Shown piece by piece: positions 1 through 8,666 of a DNA stretch of 27,441 nucleotides (position 1 is the stretch's first letter; every line of letters begins with the position of its first letter). This DNA is from JBBIOI01 sp037443425. Lineage in GTDB: Bacteria > Desulfobacterota > BSN033 > UBA1163. The stretch is taken from the NCBI GenBank assembly GCA_037443425.1, contig JBBIOI010000040.1, forward strand, positions 1-27,441, read 5' to 3'. A model generated the notes under the pieces. That model did not search any database, had not been told where the DNA came from, and saw nothing but the letters and a program-made list of their open reading frames with translations. The translations under genes were made by a program, and so were the position numbers.

Positions 1-899
1 AAGAATTTACTGAAATTTCCGCATATCTATATTTCTTAAAATTCTTCGACGAACCAGGAAATCCAGCACGAGGAAGATCTGTATTTAATGAGAAAGGGTG
101 TAATCTCTGCCATCCCCATTCTGGCAAGGGTAAAAGTGGAGAAAAAGGCCTTGACCAATTCCCACAGAATCTTTCTCCTATATTTCTCAGTCAGGTTATA
201 TGGAATCATGGAGCGGATATGATTGCTGAAATGGTTAGACTTGGGATAAAGTGGCCTGAATTTAAAGGAACTGAGATGATGGATCTTCTTGAATATATAA
301 AAATGAAAGCAAAGGGTGGAACAAAAGAGGTTGCATATATTTCTCCTGGAAATCCGAGGCAGGGAAGAGATGTTTTTATTAACAAGGGTTGTGCAAGATG
401 TCACTCTATTAAAGGAGAGGGTGGGAAAGGTGGGGGAGACCTTGGTCTGAAGGCTAAGAATTTTATTAAGAGCCTTACCCAGATCGCCTCAACCATGTGG
501 AATAAAGGACCTTCAGTTTTTGCAAAGATGTCACAAACAGAGATCGGTATTCCAAAGTTCAGTGCTAAAGAGATGGCTGATCTTATTTCATATCTCTATT
601 TTTTACAATTTATAGATGAACCTGGAAATCCAGTAAATGGAAAAAAGATCTATATCAAAAATGGATGCACAAAATGTCATGGATTAAATGGGAAGAAGGG
701 GGAATTGATGCAAATTGATCTTTCAAAATATGAAAAGACAAAAAATTTAATGGAAATAGTTGCAGGTATATGGAATCATGGAGAAGACATTTATCACGCC
801 ATCGGAGAAAAAGGACTCTTATGGCCAAGATTTAAAAAAGGAGAAATGGCAGACATTCTTGAATATATAAGAACTCCAAAAAGAGAGAAAGGAAAATAA
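1..899 (+). CDS. Tandem-domain c-type cytochrome, 5' end outside window
   Basis: The reading frame is open from base 3 with no start needed, so the gene begins left of the window; about 298 residues are visible. Three CxxCH heme-c motifs lie at 99-113 (CNLCH), 390-404 (CARCH) and 666-680 (CTKCH). Each belongs to a unit of about 90-100 residues: a GNPxxGxxxF lead-in, the heme motif, a conserved W-N-H/K about 32 residues later, and an EMxDLxxYL helix ending in DEPGNP. These look like serial class-I-type monoheme domains, so the protein should be a periplasmic or surface electron-transfer wire. The stop lies 3 nt before the next gene, which has the same domain type. That it feeds or drains the downstream quinol oxidase is inferred from position. 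The total heme number is unknown because of the truncation. Confidence 0.9.
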   Translation, partial: EFTEISAYLYFLKFFDEPGNPARGRSVFNEKGCNLCHPHSGKGKSGEKGLDQFPQNLSPIFLSQVIWNHGADMIAEMVRLGIKWPEFKGTEMMDLLEYIKMKAKGGTKEVAYISPGNPRQGRDVFINKGCARCHSIKGEGGKGGGDLGLKAKNFIKSLTQIASTMWNKGPSVFAKMSQTEIGIPKFSAKEMADLISYLYFLQFIDEPGNPVNGKKIYIKNGCTKCHGLNGKKGELMQIDLSKYEKTKNLMEIVAGIWNHGEDIYHAIGEKGLLWPRFKKGEMADILEYIRTPKREKGK

Positions 900-902
900 T
901 TA

Positions 903-2057
903 ATGAAAATTTTAATTATAAGTTTATTTTTGAGCCTTTTTATAGGGAATCTCTTCCTTAATACGCCTATTTTTTGTACTGAAAAAAAGGAAGATTATCT
1001 GCTTTTGGGTAATATCAAAGAGGGATGGAAAGTATTTAATACTAAAAATTGTATTTTATGCCATTCAATCTGGGGCGAAGGTGGTAAGGGAGGACCTGAT
1101 CTTAGTATCCTCCCAAAACAATATGTTAGTCAGTCACAACTTGTTGCTTTAATGTGGAATCATGCTCCAGAAATGCTTGAAAAGATGTCATTAAAGAGGA
1201 TAACTTTTAAAAAAATAGATACAAAAGAGATGGCAGACCTGTTTGCCTTCCTTTATTTTATTCGTTACATGGATGAACCAGGAGATCCAAATAAAGGTAG
1301 GACAATAATTGAAAAGAATTGTATCTATTGCCATTCGAGTAAAGATGAACCAAAGGTTAATCTGAGTAAATGGGCAATGTATGTAAATCCTATTTTATGG
1401 GCACAAATGATGTGGAATCATACAGCAAAAATGGAAAATGAAATGGAGAAGAAAGGTATAAAACGTATGGAATTTAAAGGCAATGATATGGTTGATCTCA
1501 TCTCATATATCCGAAGCCTTAATCCAAAGGCAGAAAAGATATATCTCCCACCAGGAGATCCAATATCAGGAGAGAGACTTTTTAATCAAAAGGGATGTAT
1601 AAAGTGCCATTCCTCAAGCGAGCAACTTGATCTTTCCAAGAAAAAAGAGTTCCCAAAAACATTATCACAGCTTGCAGGTGTTATGTGGAATCACTCTTAC
1701 GAAATGTGGAAACAGATGGCAGAAAAAGGAATCGAGCGACCTCTTTTATCACCACAGGAGACGTCAGATATTGTTGCCTATCTCTTTTCTCTCAGATATT
1801 TTGATGAACCTGGAAATCCAGATCGGGGAAAGATTGCTTTTTCAAAAAAACAGTGTAGCCTCTGTCACACTAAGGGTAAAGAACCTGATCTAACTTTTTT
1901 AAAAGGAAAACTCTCTCCTATTTTAATGGCACAGATCATGTGGAATCATTTACCCCAAATGCTTGAAAAAATGAGAAGACAACGAGTAAAGTGGCAAAAG
2001 ATTAATGGGGAAGAAATGGTAGATTTGATGGAATATATTAATCGAGGAATGCCATAA
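903..2057 (+). CDS. Secreted tetraheme cytochrome built of four tandem monoheme domains
   Basis: This 384-aa protein begins with a hydrophobic signal peptide (about residues 1-25) and then has four units with heme motifs at residues 50-54 (CILCH), 140-144 (CIYCH), 232-236 (CIKCH) and 318-322 (CSLCH). Each heme is followed about 31 residues later by a Trp-Asn-His triad (85-87, 171-173, 262-264, 347-349) and then Met-rich helices, so a Met or this His could be the distal heme ligand. The linker DEPGDP/DEPGNP repeats between units. It lies 3 nt after a homologous cytochrome gene, and the two probably arose by domain and gene duplication. The start is the ATG before the signal peptide, with AAAGGA upstream. 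The function, periplasmic electron transfer, rests on the heme motifs; the partner is not known. Confidence 0.92.
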   Translation: MKILIISLFLSLFIGNLFLNTPIFCTEKKEDYLLLGNIKEGWKVFNTKNCILCHSIWGEGGKGGPDLSILPKQYVSQSQLVALMWNHAPEMLEKMSLKRITFKKIDTKEMADLFAFLYFIRYMDEPGDPNKGRTIIEKNCIYCHSSKDEPKVNLSKWAMYVNPILWAQMMWNHTAKMENEMEKKGIKRMEFKGNDMVDLISYIRSLNPKAEKIYLPPGDPISGERLFNQKGCIKCHSSSEQLDLSKKKEFPKTLSQLAGVMWNHSYEMWKQMAEKGIERPLLSPQETSDIVAYLFSLRYFDEPGNPDRGKIAFSKKQCSLCHTKGKEPDLTFLKGKLSPILMAQIMWNHLPQMLEKMRRQRVKWQKINGEEMVDLMEYINRGMP

Positions 2058-2082
2058 ATTTAAGGTTGAAAGGAAAAGAAAA

Positions 2083-2559
2083 ATGATGGTTTCCCTTGAC
2101 TTTTTAAAAAAATCAGAATTATTCATCGATTTAAACGACAACCAGTTAGAAAACATCCTTCGTCATTCCTCTGTTAAGTCATTTCCTGAAGGTGAAACAA
2201 TATTTAATCAGGGAGAAAATGCTGATTATCTCTACGTATTAATAGATGGTTTGGTCGATTTAAGTCTCAAGGATAAAGAAGACATTGGTTTCATGACCTC
2301 AAAAATAGAAAAAGAGGCCTCTGTTTTCGGGACACCATCACTTATGGAACCACCTGTGTATAATGTGTCTGCCAGATGCTTAAAACCCACAAAGGCATTG
2401 GCCATTGAGGCGAAGTATTTAAAAAACTCTATTGAAACTGATCCCCATATGGGCATAAAGATCATGAAAAGACTAGCCTCAATATATTTCAATCGTTTGA
2501 ATGAATTGAGAGCTGGTGTTTTAAATCTTTTTAAGGTTTATAAATTTAAAACATTATGA
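2083..2559 (+). CDS. Cyclic-nucleotide-binding domain protein without DNA-binding domain
   Basis: This 158-aa protein consists of one cNMP-binding (Crp-like) beta-roll. The phosphate-binding-cassette region around FPEGETIFNQGENADYLYVL is recognisable at about residues 30-50, followed by a glycine-bearing turn and a C-terminal helix. The helix-turn-helix expected of a CRP/FNR transcription factor is absent: the chain ends soon after the long helix. It is therefore more likely a ligand-sensing accessory protein than a repressor or activator. Its stop overlaps the next gene's start by 4 nt (ATGA), so the two are translationally coupled and it may modulate the oxidoreductase or the bc-type complex. 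An ATG doublet gives two possible starts (2083, 2086); the first is reported. Confidence 0.85.
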   Translation: MMVSLDFLKKSELFIDLNDNQLENILRHSSVKSFPEGETIFNQGENADYLYVLIDGLVDLSLKDKEDIGFMTSKIEKEASVFGTPSLMEPPVYNVSARCLKPTKALAIEAKYLKNSIETDPHMGIKIMKRLASIYFNRLNELRAGVLNLFKVYKFKTL

Positions 2560-4334
2560 ATAAAAATTATATGGATCGATTTCGAATTAGAATTCCTGAT
2601 CGTAAATGGTTTGAAGAAAATATTGGTTGTCAGAATGAATGCCCTGTAAATACAAGGGCGCCCAAATATATAGAGGCAATTGCAAATGGAGATTTCGATA
2701 AAGCCTTTAGAATTAATAGAGAAGACAATTTATTCCCTGCTATTCTGGGACGTATATGTGTTCATCCATGTGAGGAAAAATGTCGAAGGGGGCTTTTGAT
2801 TGACAAACCAATTTCAATCTGCTCCTTAAAAAGGGCCTCTGCAGACCATAAAAGCCATTCTCAGGATATAAAAGTTGATGTCACGAAAAAAAGAAAAAAA
2901 AGTGTTGCTATTATCGGTGCAGGTCCATCAGGTCTTTCAGCTGCCAATGACCTTGCAAGGTTTGGCTACGAGGTAAAGATCTATGAATCATTTCCAATCC
3001 CTGGAGGAATGTTAAATGTCGGAATTCCGCCTTACAGACTTCCTCGAAATATTATCAAAGAGGCAATAGAAGAGGTTAAAAGACTCGGAGTCGAAATAAT
3101 AACAGATACACCGATAGGTAAGGAATTAAATTTAGAGGATCTCAGAGAAAGATTTGATGCTGTCTATATTGCTGCTGGCGCCCACAAGGCCGAGAAGCTC
3201 GGGATTCCTGGAGAGGATTTAAAGGGAGTGATACATGGTGTAACATTTATGCGAATGGTTAACCTCAAGGAAGACTTAGATTTAATCGGTAAGAAGGTTG
3301 CGGTTGTAGGTGGTGGGAATACAGCAATGGATGCCTCTCGCTCATCTCTCAGGTTGGGAGCAAAGCAGGTAATGATACTTTACAGAAGGACAAAGGAAGA
3401 GATGCCTGTCGATCCGAGAGAAATTGAACAGGTTGAAGAAGAAGGGATTGAGGTCCTTTATCTCACTCAACCAATAGAGGTGCTCTCAAATGATGGAGTA
3501 AATGTATCTGCAGTGAAATGTATAAAGAATCGATTGGGAGAACCTGATAAAGACGGTAGAAGAAGACCCATCCCGATCGAAGGCTCTGAGTTTAATATTG
3601 ATATAGATATTTTAATTCCAGCAGTAAGTCAATCTCCTGATATATCATTTCTTCCAGAAGAGATCGGACTAGAAATATCAAAATGGGACCGTCTTGTCGT
3701 TAATCCTGAAACATTTGAAACAAATATTAAGGGGATATTTGCAGGAGGAGATTTTGTTACTGGTCCAAGGGATGTAATAAGGGTTATCGCTGATGGAAGA
3801 AAGGCTGCATTATCCATACATCGCTATCTTAGTGGAGAGTTATATGAAAGAAGACATGATTATTTCATCCCCTTGATTGACTATGAAATAGATCCTGATG
3901 TTGAAAAGATCCCGAGGCAGAAGGTTAATACCATACCAGTTTACGAGCGTCTATCTCTTGATAAAGAGGTTGAGCTTGGATTTTCTCGGGAGGTAGCTCA
4001 AATAGAGGCAAAAAGATGTCTTCGATGCAATATCTTTACAATATTTGATCGATCCAAATGTATACTTTGTGGTGGTTGTGTCGATATATGTCCGAAATCC
4101 TGCCTCAGAATGGCAAAACTCGATGAGGTTCAAGGGGATGAAAGTTTTTCTAAGATTATTGAGTCTATATATGGATTAACACTTGAAGAAGCAGAAAAGC
4201 TTAATAAAGCAACATTAATTATAAAAGATGAATCCCGATGTATTCATTGTGGTTTATGCGCGAGGCGGTGTCCAACAGGTACAATTTCAATGGAAGAGTA
4301 TTATCGTGAGTCACCATTTTATTGTTCAAAATAA
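2556..4334 (+). CDS. GltD-like NAD(P)H/FAD oxidoreductase with N- and C-terminal 4Fe-4S domains
   Basis: This 592-aa cytosolic flavoprotein is of the glutamate-synthase small-subunit/AegA/NfnB type. Residues 20-95 form the Fer4_20 domain with Cys25, 29, 68, 72 and 76. GAGPSG at 121-126 is the FAD-binding loop, and GGGNTAM near residue 253 starts the NAD(P)H domain. The C-terminus adds a CLRC motif (488-491) and two ferredoxin clusters (Cys502/505/508/512 and Cys562/565/568/572). No glutamate synthase large subunit is adjacent. The gene sits between a cNMP-domain protein and cytochrome b, so an electron-input role between pyridine nucleotide and a quinone/cytochrome chain is a reasonable inference. 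The true electron partner cannot be read from sequence. Confidence 0.88.
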   Translation: MNKNYMDRFRIRIPDRKWFEENIGCQNECPVNTRAPKYIEAIANGDFDKAFRINREDNLFPAILGRICVHPCEEKCRRGLLIDKPISICSLKRASADHKSHSQDIKVDVTKKRKKSVAIIGAGPSGLSAANDLARFGYEVKIYESFPIPGGMLNVGIPPYRLPRNIIKEAIEEVKRLGVEIITDTPIGKELNLEDLRERFDAVYIAAGAHKAEKLGIPGEDLKGVIHGVTFMRMVNLKEDLDLIGKKVAVVGGGNTAMDASRSSLRLGAKQVMILYRRTKEEMPVDPREIEQVEEEGIEVLYLTQPIEVLSNDGVNVSAVKCIKNRLGEPDKDGRRRPIPIEGSEFNIDIDILIPAVSQSPDISFLPEEIGLEISKWDRLVVNPETFETNIKGIFAGGDFVTGPRDVIRVIADGRKAALSIHRYLSGELYERRHDYFIPLIDYEIDPDVEKIPRQKVNTIPVYERLSLDKEVELGFSREVAQIEAKRCLRCNIFTIFDRSKCILCGGCVDICPKSCLRMAKLDEVQGDESFSKIIESIYGLTLEEAEKLNKATLIIKDESRCIHCGLCARRCPTGTISMEEYYRESPFYCSK

Positions 4335-4349
4335 ACTGGAGATTAAGAG

Positions 4350-5069
4350 ATGAAAAAAGGGTTTATTAAACGAATTTCAGAATCAACAATCTGGAGATCG
4401 ATATTTAGAACAGGAATACCTGATACTGAACTTAAGAGATCTAAATTAATGTATAATAATTTCTTCCTCCATATCTTTCCAGTAAGAATGAAACGCCATG
4501 GCCTAAAATTTCATTATACCTTCTGCCTTGGAGGGATATCCTGCCTTCTATTTATCATTTTAACCGTTACTGGAATCCTTCTCATGTTCCTTTATACCCC
4601 TTCAATTGAAAGGGCATATTTTGATATGAAGGCACTGGCACTTGTTTTTAATGGAAAAATTTTAAGAAATCTCCATCGATGGTCAGCCCATGGAATGGTG
4701 GTTACCGTATTCCTCCACATGGTCAGAGTCTTCTATACGAGGTCTTACCGGCCTCCAAGGGAATTTAACTGGGTTATTGGAATTGCTCTACTTATCTTAA
4801 CCCTTGCACTCAGTTATACAGGATATCTTCTTCCATGGGACCAATTGGCCTTCTGGGGTATTACAGTTGGAACAACCATAATGAGCTATGCCCCTTTCAT
4901 CGGGAAATATATCCGGTTCTTTATGTTAGGAGCAGATGAAGTTGGACATGAGGCACTGCTTCGATTCTACGTGCTTCACTGTGTAGTACTTCCTTTCTTA
5001 ACCGCACTTTTTATGGCTCTCCATTTCTGGAGGGTAAGAAAGGATGGAGGAATCTCAGATCCTTTATAG
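4350..5069 (+). CDS. petB: Cytochrome b6-type subunit of quinol:cytochrome c oxidoreductase
   Basis: This 239-aa, four-helix membrane protein corresponds to the N-terminal half of cytochrome b. Heme b ligands are His109 and His123 (13 residues between) and His210 and His225 (14 between). The 13/14 spacing is the b6 pattern; mitochondrial-type cytochrome b has 13/13. The HRWSAH and RSYRPPRE segments match the family's heme-binding helix and loop. An N-terminal cytosolic stretch of about 55 residues precedes the first membrane span. It lies 15 nt after the flavoprotein gene and 32 nt before the subunit IV gene, so the cytochrome b is split as in b6f and many Gram-positive or deltaproteobacterial menaquinol oxidases. 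The symbol is by family analogy. Confidence 0.93.
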   Translation: MKKGFIKRISESTIWRSIFRTGIPDTELKRSKLMYNNFFLHIFPVRMKRHGLKFHYTFCLGGISCLLFIILTVTGILLMFLYTPSIERAYFDMKALALVFNGKILRNLHRWSAHGMVVTVFLHMVRVFYTRSYRPPREFNWVIGIALLILTLALSYTGYLLPWDQLAFWGITVGTTIMSYAPFIGKYIRFFMLGADEVGHEALLRFYVLHCVVLPFLTALFMALHFWRVRKDGGISDPL

Positions 5070-5101
5070 AGTAGTGAACCTTTTTTAGTTTGGAGGTTTC
5101 A

Positions 5102-5647
5102 ATGGGAGATCAAATGGGAAAAATATTTTCAAAAGATCCTGATAAAACATATGGACTCATGGAGATTGTTGATGGGACATCTCCAATGGTAGAAAAAAGA
5201 ATAGAAGATACCGTTGAAACATTTCCCCATTATATTATCTTATTAACAATCTGTTCATTGACAGTAATATTTGTCCTTCTTATCATCTCACTCTTTTTTG
5301 ACGCACCTCTTGAGGATCTTGCAAACCCCCTTGTTACACCCAACCCAGGTAAGGCACCATGGTACTTTACAGGTATTCAGGAGTTGATCCACTATACAAC
5401 CAAACCTGTAATTCCTGCTATAATCATCCCCTTGTTGATAATACTATGGCTTGTCTCAATTCCATATATAGATAGAAAGCCAAAAACCAATATTGGCTTC
5501 ATTTTAAATAAAATATTTGTTGGAGGCGAGAGGAGAAAAATCCTCTTAATACTTTTCACTGCATTTATCTTTGGTGCACTTATATTTACAGTGATAGGAT
5601 CTTTATTTAGAGGAGAAAACTGGGGTTTTGTTTTGCCATGGAAATAA
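5102..5647 (+). CDS. petD: Cytochrome b C-terminal subunit (subunit IV-like)
   Basis: This 181-aa protein has three predicted membrane spans (about 43-66, 103-122 and 149-172) and corresponds to the C-terminal half of cytochrome b. The quinol-oxidation motif usually written PEWY appears as APWY at residues 85-88, followed by FTGIQELIHY. Loss of the motif Glu occurs in some menaquinol-type complexes and may affect proton release at the Qo site. The ATG at 5102 is chosen over an upstream in-frame TTG because GGAGG lies 5 nt before it. A 107-nt gap separates it from the Rieske gene. Split b6/IV genes with a Rieske and a multiheme cytochrome instead of cytochrome c1 or f define the complex here. 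Confidence 0.9.
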   Translation: MGDQMGKIFSKDPDKTYGLMEIVDGTSPMVEKRIEDTVETFPHYIILLTICSLTVIFVLLIISLFFDAPLEDLANPLVTPNPGKAPWYFTGIQELIHYTTKPVIPAIIIPLLIILWLVSIPYIDRKPKTNIGFILNKIFVGGERRKILLILFTAFIFGALIFTVIGSLFRGENWGFVLPWK

Positions 5648-5754
5648 TTATTACTCGGATCAATTAAATCTTTACAATTACCCCAGAGACCGAGGAAGGA
5701 AGATAAGGGTGGATTAAAAAGCTATTTTATAACCAATTTAACAGAGGGGCTAAA

Positions 5755-6246
5755 ATGGAATTGAAAGAAGAATCTAAATCTTTATTATCAAGAAGAAAAA
5801 TAATCAGCTATGCCTGGATTGGGGCAATGGCATTAGTAATCGGTGAACTTATAGCAGGCACGATCGCATTTCTATGGCCCAAAAGAAAAGAATCGAAGGG
5901 GGAAAAGATTTTAATAGCTGGAAAGGCAAGCGATTTTAAACTTGGAGAGGTCGTGTATTTTCGTAAGGAACGGGTCTTTGTACAGAGATTGGAGGAAGGT
6001 TTTATCGCATTTTCAGCTGTCTGTACACATCTGCGTTGTATCGTTAATTGGAATGAAGTTAAAAAGATTTTTGAATGTCCTTGCCACGGCGCTAAATTCA
6101 ACCAGAAAGGAGAGGTCTTAGAGGGTCCTCCACCCAGACCCTTAGATTTATTAAAACTTCAGGTGGTTGAAGATAAACTGATTGTTGATTTTAAAACACC
6201 AATCGAAAGAAAAAGATTTGAACCATCTCAAATTTTAAAAGGATAG
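5755..6246 (+). CDS. Rieske 2Fe-2S protein
   Basis: This 163-aa protein has an N-terminal membrane anchor (about residues 20-41) after a twin-basic SRRKI stretch, which suggests Tat-type export. The cluster ligands are Cys90 and His92 in CTHLRC and Cys108 and His111 in CPCHG; Cys95 and Cys110 would form the stabilising disulfide. The usual Gly of the first motif is Arg94. It should take the first electron from quinol at the Qo site and pass it to the downstream cytochrome. It follows cytochrome b and precedes the cytochrome gene by 6 nt. The start is the first ATG, preceded by a purine-rich GAGGGG. Confidence 0.93.
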   Translation: MELKEESKSLLSRRKIISYAWIGAMALVIGELIAGTIAFLWPKRKESKGEKILIAGKASDFKLGEVVYFRKERVFVQRLEEGFIAFSAVCTHLRCIVNWNEVKKIFECPCHGAKFNQKGEVLEGPPPRPLDLLKLQVVEDKLIVDFKTPIERKRFEPSQILKG

Positions 6247-6252
6247 AGGGAT

Positions 6253-7074
6253 ATGGAAAAGAAGATTTTCATTGCAATGATCCTAACAGTAGCTATTGCA
6301 ATTTATCTTACGGTTTATTGGCTACTTGAGCCTCAGAGGGTTAAGGCAGAGGCTGAAAGGATAAGGGCAATTGCAGCAAAAAAGGGTAAAGCACTTTATA
6401 TGACTCATTGTTCAAGCTGTCATGGTGAGAGAGGAGGACCTCAGAAAAGGATAAGGGCTATAAATTCAAAAAACTATTTAAAATCTGTTGATGATACCAT
6501 CCTTTATAAAATTATTGAAAGAGGCATTCCAAGAACCGGAATGGTTGCCCTGGGAGATAAGGAAGGAGGCCCACTCAATCCTGAACAGATTTATGACCTT
6601 GTTGCCTTTATAAGAAGCTGGGAAAAAGATGCCCCTGAAATAAAAGAAGAATCAGTCACAAAAGAACGACCCTTCTTTACCCAGGAAGAGGCAAACTATG
6701 TAGGTTCAAAATCATGCATAGAGTGTCATGAAAGTTTAAATAAAGAACACGTCGACACCTGGAAAGATTCTCCAATGGCAACAAAGGCATTCTCTCATAT
6801 CTCTTCCGAAAAGGATAAATCAAAATGTATTCCATGCCATGCCACAGGATACGATCCAGAAAAGAAAACTTATATTGAGGAAAATGTAGGCTGCGAGGCA
6901 TGTCATGGTCCGGGAGAAAAATATCAGGATATGATGGCAGGTAAGAATCCTGAAGAAGGTGCAAGGATTGCACGCGAAAATGGACTAAAGGCCTGTACAC
7001 GATGTCATAAGGCCCATATTAAAATGAAAGACCATATTTCACTTGCAAGAAAAGGATTGGTAGCCTATCCATAA
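6253..7074 (+). CDS. Membrane-anchored pentaheme cytochrome c of the bc-type complex
   Basis: This 273-aa protein has one N-terminal membrane helix (about residues 4-24). It combines a monoheme domain (CSSCH, 53-57, with a candidate Met ligand at Met97) and a cytochrome c554-like four-heme domain: CIECH 155-159, CIPCH 192-196, CEACH 214-218 and CTRCH 248-252. It lies 6 nt downstream of the Rieske gene, the slot normally filled by cytochrome c1 or f. It is therefore the probable exit of the quinol oxidase, with the tetraheme part relaying electrons to other periplasmic cytochromes. That assignment is inference from gene order; the heme motifs are directly visible. Confidence 0.9.
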   Translation: MEKKIFIAMILTVAIAIYLTVYWLLEPQRVKAEAERIRAIAAKKGKALYMTHCSSCHGERGGPQKRIRAINSKNYLKSVDDTILYKIIERGIPRTGMVALGDKEGGPLNPEQIYDLVAFIRSWEKDAPEIKEESVTKERPFFTQEEANYVGSKSCIECHESLNKEHVDTWKDSPMATKAFSHISSEKDKSKCIPCHATGYDPEKKTYIEENVGCEACHGPGEKYQDMMAGKNPEEGARIARENGLKACTRCHKAHIKMKDHISLARKGLVAYP

Positions 7075-7314
7075 ATTTAATTTCATGATAATAAACTGGA
7101 CCTTATTTGGATTTTAATGGATTCCTGAGATGTGTAAAATTCCCCAATAATTTGCTTAAAATTTCTCATTCTGATGGGGTCAAGATTTTCCCAAAATAAT
7201 TAAAAAATAAAAGTGTCTTATAAATCAATAAATTATTTATCCTAAAAAAATTTTTAATTGGTATAGATTTTGAAGATTAGAGGAACACTATGATTATTCG
7301 AGGAGGGATATTTC

Positions 7315-8658
7315 ATGAAAGGACTTTTAGTGTTGAAATTTAAAATGATTTCACTAATTTTATTATTCACCTTATTCATCCCAACAACGGTTATCTGTGA
7401 ACAAAGATATGTTGGCTCTTCTAAATGTATGTCCTGTCATAAATCAATTTATGAAAAATGGAAGGACACCCTTCATAATAAATCTCAACAAGTTTTAAGC
7501 CGCACAAATGATACAGTAGTGGTAAACTGGAAAGGTATTATAAAGTTGAAATCAGGAAATATCCCTGAGGTGATTGTTAAACTTGAACGGGGGCCTGGAG
7601 ACACTTATCAAGCAATTCTGGTAGATTCAAAAGATCCTTCAAAAGAAGTTACATATACAATCGTAAGAACCTATGGAGGATGGGGCTGGAAACAGCGCTA
7701 TCAGGTAAAGATTGGAAATAATCATTATATCCTTCCATTCCAATGGAATCAGGCAACATCCAAGTGGGTTCCCTATAATTTACAAAATTGGTATAATGAG
7801 GATGGGAGTTTAAAAGTTCCTCCTATAAATAAATCTTTTGAGATGAGCTGTGCAGGCTGTCATAATACAGGGCTTGAATTAATAAAAGTTGATAAAGGGT
7901 ATGAATCGAGATATGTTGAGCTAAATACCGGTTGTGAAAGGTGCCATGGTCCAGGTTATGAACATATCAAAACCCCCAGGGCAAAAGGAAAAATCATTAA
8001 TCCAAGAAAAATTAATTATGAAAGGGCCCTTGAAGTATGTGGACAATGTCACTCAAGAGGAGTAAGTATTCCCAATGGAACTTTTGACTTTCCCTGGAAC
8101 GATAAAGATAATAAACCCTACCAATTGGGAGAACCATTGGCTAACTATTACAAATTTAAACCAGGGTTATGGAGCGACCCCGAGGCCCATTCAAAATCCC
8201 ATCATCAGCAATGGCTCGATTTTCAAAAAAGTGGTCACTTCTATGGTCGAGTTTTATGTTTTGACTGTCATGATCCGCATGGAGGACCAAGCAGGTCACA
8301 GCTGACCAAGGCCGATCATAACAACAACCTCTGTCTTTCATGCCATGGCAAAGATGAGAAATTTGCCAATCCTTCGGCCATTAGAATTCATACAAAACAC
8401 AACTACGCCCCTGAAACACGTGGAACAAGTCGTTGCTCATCATGTCATATGGTTAAAACTGCTTCATCAGCAGAAGCAGGTGATATACACAGCCACGATT
8501 TTAAAATTATAAGACCCCGAACGAGTCTTGAGATGTTTGAAAAAGATCCAAAAAATGTAGTTCCGAACTCCTGTAACGGATGTCATAAAGAATGGTCAAA
8601 AGATGAGCAAGGATATAAGGCAGGGGTTAAGGCCTATGAATCCCTGTTTGGATTATAG
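7315..8658 (+). CDS. Secreted octaheme cytochrome c
   Basis: This 447-aa protein has a signal peptide (hydrophobic core about residues 10-27) and eight CxxCH motifs in order: CMSCH (residues 38-42), CAGCH, CERCH, CGQCH, CFDCH, CLSCH, CSSCH and CNGCH. The opening YVGSSKCMSCH and the GCERCHGPG segment match the cytochrome c554/doubled-CxxCH superfamily, which includes electron carriers and some nitrogen or sulfur oxyanion reductases. No CxxCK active-site heme is present, so I do not call it a nitrite or tetrathionate reductase. A strong GAGGAGGG precedes the ATG. It is separated from the bc block by 240 bp of very A+T-rich DNA and may have its own promoter. Its 3' end lies only 8 bp from a convergent gene. 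Confidence 0.9.
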   Translation: MKGLLVLKFKMISLILLFTLFIPTTVICEQRYVGSSKCMSCHKSIYEKWKDTLHNKSQQVLSRTNDTVVVNWKGIIKLKSGNIPEVIVKLERGPGDTYQAILVDSKDPSKEVTYTIVRTYGGWGWKQRYQVKIGNNHYILPFQWNQATSKWVPYNLQNWYNEDGSLKVPPINKSFEMSCAGCHNTGLELIKVDKGYESRYVELNTGCERCHGPGYEHIKTPRAKGKIINPRKINYERALEVCGQCHSRGVSIPNGTFDFPWNDKDNKPYQLGEPLANYYKFKPGLWSDPEAHSKSHHQQWLDFQKSGHFYGRVLCFDCHDPHGGPSRSQLTKADHNNNLCLSCHGKDEKFANPSAIRIHTKHNYAPETRGTSRCSSCHMVKTASSAEAGDIHSHDFKIIRPRTSLEMFEKDPKNVVPNSCNGCHKEWSKDEQGYKAGVKAYESLFGL

Positions 8659-8666
8659 ACAACCGG

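Noticed and set aside
7290..7343. 17-codon leader peptide overlapping the octaheme cytochrome start
   Set aside because: GAGG precedes it but it has no regulatory codon bias or adjacent attenuator; the following GAGGAGGG clearly serves the cytochrome ATG.
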